64,000 nt of DNA from Melieria omissa. Its lineage: Eukaryota; Arthropoda; Insecta; Diptera; Ulidiidae. The position numbers and the translations under genes are program-made. Positions 56,640 through 64,000 of this stretch are shown here, piece after piece; within the stretch, counting starts at the first letter, position 1, and each line of letters starts with the position of its first letter. The notes below the pieces were generated by a model, which did not search any database, was not told the origin of the DNA, and was given only the letters and a program-made list of their open reading frames with translations. The DNA is taken from positions 115,529,572 through 115,593,571 of the forward strand of contig OZ020268.1 in NCBI GenBank assembly GCA_963971225.1, given 5' to 3'.

Positions 56640-57590
56640 TCATGACGTATACGCAACTTATGACACCAATTAAGCCAGTATGGAGTTTTTTCTCAAATAC
56701 CGTCAACAGCAATAAACACTTACTTACACTATGCAACAAAATATTCTGAAAATATGTTATTGCAAATATTTTATAAATATACTCATAATACGCATAAATA
56801 AAACTAACATGCAACAGTGGTAAACTTTTATAGTTGTGCAAAAAATATTTAAAATGAAAAAACTCACATTACGACAACAACACACAGCATTGACTGTAGC
56901 ACGACATGCACTGTACACATGTGGTCACATATATAAACACCCGCAAACACACACACATGCACACAAATGTACAAATAAATACACTTGCACGCACCGTTAA
57001 GTGTGTGAACATGTTTACGCTTAAATTTGTCAATATGGCTGCGGGTGCGTGCAGTGCGTGTTGGAGTTGTGAGTGTCTGCGGCAACACAAAATTGCTTGC
57101 TGGCTGGCAAAAATATGCATCAAAGAGGCAGTCAGAGGTGGAACTGAAAGCAGAGGGAAGGGAGGAAATGCATTCATGAATTTTTAAATATTATTTTCTT
57201 ATGCTCTTATGTGAAAACAATTTTCTTTTTACTATAACTGGTTGGGAAATTAATTAAAATATTGAGTGCAGCTGAAATTCTTACGTGGGAGGGGGTGGAG
57301 AGGGTTCACAAAGGGTAATTCATTAATATGCGAACAAAGCATGAATGGCATTTAAGACAATTGTCCCAAATAAGCTTGAAAGTGTAAAATGAAAATGAGC
57401 AATTGACATGGCCCAGCTGACATGGTTTTAAGCGGTCATAATTGTTGGCATTTCAAATAATATTTTAACAAAAATTAATATGTACAGCATACTTTTAGGC
57501 TGATAAGTTGCCACATGGTCATTGCACGTGAATTTTATTTTAATATTAAATAAGCTTTCAAATATTAAGTCAATTAAGTAATATATGAAA
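56640..57590. other. No gene recognised
   Basis: A CA-type run at 56938-56960. ORFs on both strands at 56864-57187 follow it and carry no known domain. The rest is AT-rich. Confidence 0.4.
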
Positions 57591-57591
57591 T

Positions 57592-58085
57592 CCAATTTTG
57601 CATAAATACGAAATAAACACTTAAACACATTTTAAGTTTTGGCTTAATTCTGGCGTTCAAGTTAATTTCTGAGCTTTGATCTATTTAGAGACCTATAGTA
57701 GAATTTTATGGCAAATATTTTTATGGTATATTTTGTCCTTAAAAAGTACTGTTTTACAGGACATTTTTGGCATTTTTGAAAAAAAGGGTCAAATTGACCC
57801 ATAAAAATAGGAGCTACAGAGTTAAAATGCTCCACAAAAATTTTCTTCGTAGCATTTTACATCAAATTGCTGAACACATCATATACCTAAAATGTGATGT
57901 TACATGGTTTTCATATGCCGATTCACCATAAGAATGCGCGAAAAGGGGAAAACTTTGACCCCCCTAAAAAATTTAGGCATAAGCTTTCAAAACGCCAATA
58001 CACGTATATTTTTTGTTGGTCACCTCTACCAGAATCCGTTGCCAAAACCTTGTTATTTAAAAAAATTGATTTTTGTGCAGTGTAA
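57592..58085. repeat. Dispersed repeat family A, copy 2
   Basis: Same orientation as 38-536. Shared stretches include TGGCTTAATTCTGGCGTTCA, GACCTATAGTAGAATTTTAT, GGGTCAAATTGACCCA and ACATGGTTTTC. Ends TTTTTGTGCAGTG as copy 1 does. Confidence 0.8.
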
Positions 58086-58089
58086 TTTG

Positions 58090-60035
58090 ATCATTATTTA
58101 GAGAAAAAAAATTTTAAATTGATATATTGTTGAAACAGAAAAGTATGAAAAAACGTCCAAAAATAAATAATTTTTATTTAGAAATGCAAATCCAGTTGGT
58201 CACGCCAAGAGATGATAGCGCTTCCTTAGTCCTCCTTCGGAGACACGGTTTCCCACCTCGCCATCGACCTTTAACTACCGTGAAAAGCTTTTTTATTTGT
58301 CTTACATTAAAGTCAATTAGATACAACAACTACTACAAATCGATTCATATGAAAAAACCTCGTTCAGGTCCTATGCTTTCAAGTGTATTGTGATTACCTC
58401 TTAGTTATGTTCTTTTAATTTCAATTTCTAAATGCTGTATTCGATTAATATTCGCCTGCGTCCAACCACATTTGTCGCCATTGAGTGCCAACCCTTCGAT
58501 TAACCAATTAAAATTTCAACTAACAAGCAGTTTTTAACTTTTATCCTGTCACCTGGCAATTGTTGTTGTTGTAAATGACCGCACGTTATGCAACGACAAC
58601 AATTTAACATCTGCTTTCGACACAAACAAGTTGTTCACTGGCCAATAACCCAGCAGATGCCCACCTCACACAATGCCACTGCGCAGCGTATCGCAATAAT
58701 AAATCATTGCACTATCCTGCAAGGACAATAGCTGCGACCACTTCACCAACCACTCCATCGCATCTCGCTGCGTTCGTTCCAGTTGCGCAGTGCAGTTTCT
58801 TATATTTTTTATTTTTTTTATATTTTTTTTTTTACTTTTTTTATTGCGTTCTCCACAGCGACCCGCTGACAATTACTTGGCAATATTTTTTCAACAAATT
58901 TGCTGCCACGTTAGCAGTGCTGCCAGCGCCAAGCAGTGTTGACGGCTTTTAAATAGCCTGCTTTGTGCGGGCGGAATGCGTCACTCACGCCACCTAACCG
59001 CATTATCGAGTGCAGTTGTTGCAGTTGTGTTGCAACAAAACGCTTGTCAACATGCGCATCATTACAAGAGTTCAAATGCCAACAGCGTGTCCCGGCCACA
59101 ATGTGTAGACACACACATATAACGAGGACAACAGCCACCGATGACATATGACATCGACAACAATGCCGAACCAGCAACCGAAGCTGCACAAAATAGCTCA
59201 AGTGGCAACGGGCAAAAAACCGCACCGCCTTATCGCTTGCAACGCAGCGACCCCCGATGTCCTTTGCGATGCACCCAACAACAAACAACGTTCAATTACA
59301 TCGTTGTTGGCTGGTTTGATGCTGTTGTTGCGATTGTTGTCAGCATGCGTTGCATAGGTTTAGCAATTTGCTACTTTTTTTATTTGCACACGCAACAGCA
59401 GAAGATGTTGTCAGCGGATAAAGCAGAAAGATGATGAAAAATTGCACTTTAACTGGCAAAGCTGACACCAACACCAACATCAACACACAGTGACACCCAC
59501 ATTCACATACACATGTATTGAAGTAGAGCGAATAAATTGTGTGCCATCGCGCACCCAAAGCATTGCCGCAGCGTGTAGTTGTCCATGTTGCAAGTAGCCA
59601 AAGTTCAAAGACGGTCAGCTGCATTGGTTTGGCTGCTGCTGTCGCTCCTGTTGCCGCTGGTGTGAGCAATTGAATTTATGATTATGCGCTGTGCAGCAGC
59701 AATGTCGCCTGGACAAAAGTCTCTGGCACATTGCACGTCTTCATGTTGCCGACACTGCACTAAGCAGCCATTTGGCAGCGCATTGACAGCGTCGAGCAGG
59801 TGAATTGCATAGCAACATCTCGATTTTCATTTTTTTTTATTTACTATTTATCTGCCGGCACGTTTCATCAGCGTTGCGCATATTTTGGTGTGGCATATTT
59901 GATGAAGGTTTACGCGGTGTCGGTGGCTGTTGTTCAATCAACAAGTTCACAGCGTAGGGTAAATGCGTAGGTGCTGGGCATGAGAGGCGATATAGCAAAA
60001 TGTTGAAAAGCAAAAAATTCTAAAATGGAAAAATT
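58090..60035. other. No gene recognised
   Basis: T-rich tract at 58800-58845; CAA/GTT-type tracts near 58560-58600 and 59270-59345. ORFs at 58911-59669 overlap on both strands. No product recognised. Confidence 0.4.
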
Positions 60036-60039
60036 AAAA

Positions 60040-61560
60040 AAAACGTGCTCGAATGCAATTACACACAAGAGCAAACATGCTAGTATAGCAAACATGCTAG
60101 AATAAAATTACTCAGAAGAAATACGACTTTGGGAACATGGTTTTTTATGGCCACATAGAGAAGGTCTAGCAAATATGCTAGAATGAAATTACACAGCAGA
60201 AAGACGACCTTGGGAATATGATTGGAAATGGACAAATAGAGATGGTCCAGCAAAACTTGCTAGAATCGAATTACACAGATAATGGACGACTTTGGAAATA
60301 TGGTTTGAAATGCCCAAATAGAGAAAGTCTGGCAAACATGCTAGAATGGAGTTATACAGCAGAAAGACGACTTTGGTAATTTGATTTTACTAATTACCAG
60401 ATAGAGAAGGTCCAGGAATATGATCCTAGGTCATTTAAAAAGGAGAAAAGAGATGGCTTTGAGAATATGCTTCGGAATGGCCAAATAGAAATGGTCTAGC
60501 AAACATGCTAGATTGAAACTAACAGAAAACAGACGACATTGGAAATATGGTTTGAAATGCCCAAATAGAGAAAGTCTGGCAAACATGCTAGAATGGAATT
60601 ACACCAAAGAAAGACGACCTTAGGAATATCGTTTAAAATTCTTTCCAAATAGAGACGGTCTAGCATACATGCTAGAATGAAATTACACAGAAAAGTTACG
60701 CCTTTGGGTATATGGTTTAAAATAGCCAAATAGAAGAGGTCTACCAAAACATACTGGAATGGAATTACACAGAAAAGGTCGACTTGGGAATATGGTTTCG
60801 AATGATCAAATAGAAAAGGTCTAGCAAACATACTAGAATTAAATTACACAGAAAACAGATGACTTTAGGAATTTAGCTGGAAAGGCCAAATAGAAAAATC
60901 CAGCAAACATGCTAGAAGAGAATTACACAGAAAAAATACGACCTTGGGAATATGGTTTGAAATTACTAAATAGAGAAGGTCTAGCATACATGCCTTTGGG
61001 AATATTGTTTGGAACGGCCAAATAAAGAAGGTCCAGCAAACATGCTAGAACGGAATTACAAAGAAAAGTTACGCCTTTGGGAATATGGTTTAAAATAGCC
61101 CAAAAGAAGGGGTCTAGCAAAACATACTAGAACGGAATTACACAGCAAATGGACGCTTTTGGGAATATGATTTGGAATGATCAAATAGAAAAGGTTTAGC
61201 AAACTTACTAGAATGAAATTACACAGAAAACAGATGACTTTGAAAATTTAGCTAGAATGACCAAATAGAAAAAATTTAGCAAACATGCTAGAATATGGTT
61301 TAGAATGACCAAATAGTAAAGGTCTAACAAAACATGCTAGAATGGTAATACACAGAAAATGGTCGACTGTCGAAATGTAGCTAGAATGACCAAATAGAGA
61401 AGGTCTAGCAAACATGCTAAACTGGAATAACACAGAAGAGAGATGACTTTTGGAATATGTCTGGAATGATACGATGAAGAATGTCTAGAAAACATTCTAT
61501 GTAAAATGGAATTACATAGAATTTAATTTGGAATGACCTGATAAAGAGAGAGTCGTAGTG
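60040..61560 (+). repeat. Tandem array, ~82-bp unit, about 17-18 copies, with a hairpin in each unit
   Basis: The phrase TCTAGCAAACATGCTAGAAT followed by GGAATTACACAGAAA, ACGACTTTGGGAATATGGTT and GGCCAAATAGAGAAGG recurs every 75-90 bp, with some truncated units (for example near 60983 and 61285). TCTAGCA and TGCTAGA are reverse complements separated by four bases. Minus-strand ORFs with repeated LFYLAILNHIPK-type strings are its translation. Confidence 0.92.
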
Positions 61561-61626
61561 TAGCAGAACATGCTAATGCAGTGCGAAGTCTGTTTATAGA
61601 GTAGATATGGCGAGTCAAGCAACTTT

Positions 61627-61905
61627 AATTAGGTTAGGTTAGGAAGGGAAGGGTGTGCGCGACCCAGAGGCCGCACTTCAACTCGGAGGCCAAAATGGCC
61701 CATTGTGAATCCCTTCTTGGAAGGTTCTGGAGCTAACCAGTGGCTCTCAGTCTGAGGCAAACCAATTCGACCTCTTGATGAATGAGAGTAGATCCGAAAT
61801 TTCGACTATTGCTGCGCAAGCCATGTCTGCCAGGAACCTTGACCCCAGGGTACGGAGACGGCGTTCCTACAGAGCCGGGCAGTGGCACAGGTAGTGTTGG
61901 ATAAC
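61627..61905 (-). pseudogene. LINE ORF2 C-terminal end and 3' UTR
   Basis: Minus strand from about 61903: IQHYLCHCPAL, a stop, then ERRLRTLGSRFLADMACAAI and VEISDLLSFIKRSNWFASD. This is the end of the HLLCHCPAL...LL.FI..S.WF region of I/LOA-like LINEs, so it picks up where 17048 stops. The 3' UTR has TTCACAATGGGCC and GGCCTCCGAG and ends CTAACCTAACC at 61627. A stop replaces the residue after CPAL. Confidence 0.8.
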
Positions 61906-61909
61906 TTTA

Positions 61910-63555
61910 ACTAAAATGACAAAAAAAAAATTATGAATGCTTTAAATATGTAGAGAGTTTTATTAAATGTGTCCAAACTTTAAAATGATTACGGATGACG
62001 GATACCTTTGTTGCAAAGTACATTCAATATCATTGGAGATGATTTGCTTCAAATGGCCACTACGGCCTTATTTACATTATTCTATTAGAGAAATCGAATC
62101 TATGACTCTGTTGCCAAAATCGTACTAACTCTCATCACAGTTTGAATGATGTTATTCTCCACCGATTTAATTGTTGTTAGTATTATTTTCGCACATTACA
62201 AACACACATCAAATCACGCTATAAAAGTGCTTACGCTTTCCCGCATAAGGCCAACACACGTTGTGGCTCCGGTTGTGGCATGCCACTTATTCCATATTTA
62301 TGCAGCAATCTATATTATCGCATGCGATAATGTTCAAACAATGTTAAACCTTTCGATGACCCTCATGTCCTCAACTGCTGAGGTCTGTGTCTGTGTCACT
62401 GTCCGTGCGTCACTCTGTCCGCGTGCCTCTGTCTGTTCATTGCGGTATGTTTATACTTGTGTGCGTATATACAAATATGTATGTTAATGCTTTGCCAGCT
62501 GGCTGTCGTGTCCCGCAAACAACTTGTCGACGTGCCGGCCGTGCCGAACAGCCTCTTGGCCAAACCTGCATGTTACCAAACACACACAATTATTAAGCGT
62601 AAATTAATTATCCCTTTTGTGTTTATCTTCGTGTATATTTATGTACGGTGGCTAACACGTGTTTATGTACATATGTGAGTGTGTGTGCGTGTGCGAATGC
62701 GAATGTGTTTGCCTGCTTGTAAAATATGCGTTGGAAATTGCTGTTGAAGCATTTTTGACACTCAGCCTAACCTCAAAGCACCTTCAGGCATGCAACCATA
62801 AATATTCCTCCAATAGGCGTTCGAATACACTGAAAGAAATTTGTTAACATGTACCTTAACTTGTTATTGCCTGTTTAAAACTGCAGACATATACATATAC
62901 TCGTATGTTGTTGATACATGATTTTGTTGCTGTTGTTTGTTTGGGCAATGTTGAAATTATGCTTAAGGCAGATTAAGGCTTTGCTCAAAATATGTAAACA
63001 ACAGCGTCAAATACGAAATATGTATGAAAATGTTATTAGCTACAAATGTCCATACAAAGTCAGTAATGGATACTAAAATTATCTTTTGAATTCAAATGTT
63101 AGAAACAAATCCCAATTGGGAAAATAAATAAAAGGGGAAATAAATGAAAGGTAAATAACTTGAAAATTGTATGAGAAAACTAACTGAATGTATTTTTTTG
63201 AAAGCACATAGTAGGCAAGTGGTTTGAATAGTTAGATAAGACTTGAACAAAAAAACCATAACAATAGTGATTGAATGACGAAATGACGAATGACGAATTA
63301 ACAAAAATTATTATAGTGAAACAAATAAATTTATGTCTACTTGAAAAATTATTTTAAATTAAAAATTAAATAACTAAGTCTGATGGATAGTCAATTGCTC
63401 AAGTAGAAACCAGACAATAATTTTTAAACTAAACAATATAAATTAAATAATATAATAAATAAATTATGAAAAATTATTTTAAAGTCGAGTAAAAATTAAT
63501 TAATTAATAAATTAATTTTAAAACTAAACAATATAAATTAAATAATATAAAAAGT
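61910..63555. other. No gene recognised
   Basis: GT-rich patches at 62375-62440 and 62670-62710 and a highly AT-rich tract at 63300-63560 with a near-duplicate TAAACTAAACAATATAAAT / AAACTAAACAATATAAAT pair (63425, 63522). No product recognised. Confidence 0.4.
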
Positions 63556-63559
63556 GTAG

Positions 63560-64000
63560 TTAAAAGAAATCGATGATAAAATCATGAAAATCGTAGAACC
63601 CAGCAGCCATGTAAGCACTGTTTCGATTGGCGAGGAACTAAACATTATACAAAAAACCGTTTCGAACCACTTGAATACTGCTTAATACAAATAGAAGCTT
63701 AATAGCTACTGAATCGAAACAAAATCGACCAGAACCCGAAGCAGATGGTGGCTGGTTATGAAAAATTAATCACTTGCAACAACGTCAAGCATTGTGGGCC
63801 GACGCACATGATGGCCAAGCCAAGATTGACAATCATAAAGATTTTTCTGTATGTTTGGCGAGATTGGCAGGGAATCATCTACTATGAGCTGCTTCCATAA
63901 TCTTTGCACCTGTGCTGTCAACAGTTGCACCATCCGAAGAAGGCAGCATTGGACAAGAGAAGTGGAATTGAGTTCCATCAGTAGTGAGAAGATAGCGACT
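63560..64000 (+). pseudogene. Mariner transposase fragment running off the window
   Basis: Frame 1 reads DDKIMKIVEPSSHVSTVSIG then EELNIIQKTVSNHLN and a stop: the second helix-turn-helix. After decayed sequence, another frame reads MMAKPRLTI (about 63811), VWRDWQGIIYYELLP (about 63855-63900), CCQQLHHPKKAALDK and GIEFHQ, which leads into the second catalytic aspartate region just beyond the last bases. Several stops; it is the same family as 35035-35665 judging by HVSTVSI and VW.DWQGII. The minus-strand ORF at 63766-63978 is its shadow. Confidence 0.82.

Noticed and set aside
60508..61433. Minus-strand ORFs with repeated SLFGHSKPYS or LFYLAILNHIPK strings
   Set aside because: Translation of the ~82-bp tandem array; frames are not maintained between units.
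1..64000. CRISPR arrays, operons, ribosome binding sites, rho-independent terminators
   Set aside because: The sequence has eukaryotic character throughout; tandem arrays here lack the constant-repeat, variable-spacer layout.

Overview
The window reads as non-coding nuclear DNA of a higher fly, most likely a tephritid-type dipteran. This is inferred from high AT content, many CAA/TTG, CA/TG and TTTTA simple repeats, a 76-bp GT-AG intron, and insect-type mariner, LINE and hAT sequences. No prokaryotic operon, rRNA, CRISPR array or complete conserved host gene is visible. Nearly all long ORFs are translations of simple repeats or chance ORFs. The best gene-like structure is a two-exon, 62-codon ORF at 32351-32615 that ends just as a BED-type zinc finger begins.

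What fills the window is a layered transposon landscape. (1) Short elements with inverted ends, flanked by TTAA or a one- or two-base variant: 604-1308 and 52211-52940 (one family), 36054-37025, 44419-45376, 47377-49121 with 48145-48677 nested inside it, and the 235-bp pair 22592-22823 / 43953-44190. TTAA targeting points to piggyBac or Kolobok; none carries a recognisable transposase. Two of them can be compared with an empty site elsewhere in the window. (2) Tc1/mariner: two deletion derivatives with intact inverted ends and TA duplications (15669-16571, 38944-39684) and three older fragments (16625-16830, 35035-35665, 63560-64000). (3) Non-LTR retrotransposon remains: one RT fragment (7483-8420) and six C-terminal or 3' end fragments (17048, 21740, 40200, 51700, 53638, 61627). 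(4) A tRNA-derived SINE in two copies (5387-5765 with a 9-bp target duplication; 25453-25842) whose 3' tail resembles the 3' UTR of the LINE fragments. (5) A 118-bp hAT-type MITE (22873-22990), an LTR-like repeat pair (about 44836 and 53970), a possible MITE with repeated CCAGTAAAA motifs (1392-2063), and several unclassified dispersed repeats.

Tandem DNA is also abundant: a (TATCG)64 array at 18621-18940, two (TTTTA)n blocks (13041-13520, 30761-31672), a ~260-bp array at 4130-4945, a ~125-bp array at 56032-56635, an ~82-bp array at 60040-61560, and two-copy duplications near 12.8-13.0, 26.6-27.05 and 27.64-28.14 kb.

Between these lie stretches in which I could not support any gene; each is listed. 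They are probably intronic or intergenic, but the host gene cannot be identified from this sequence.
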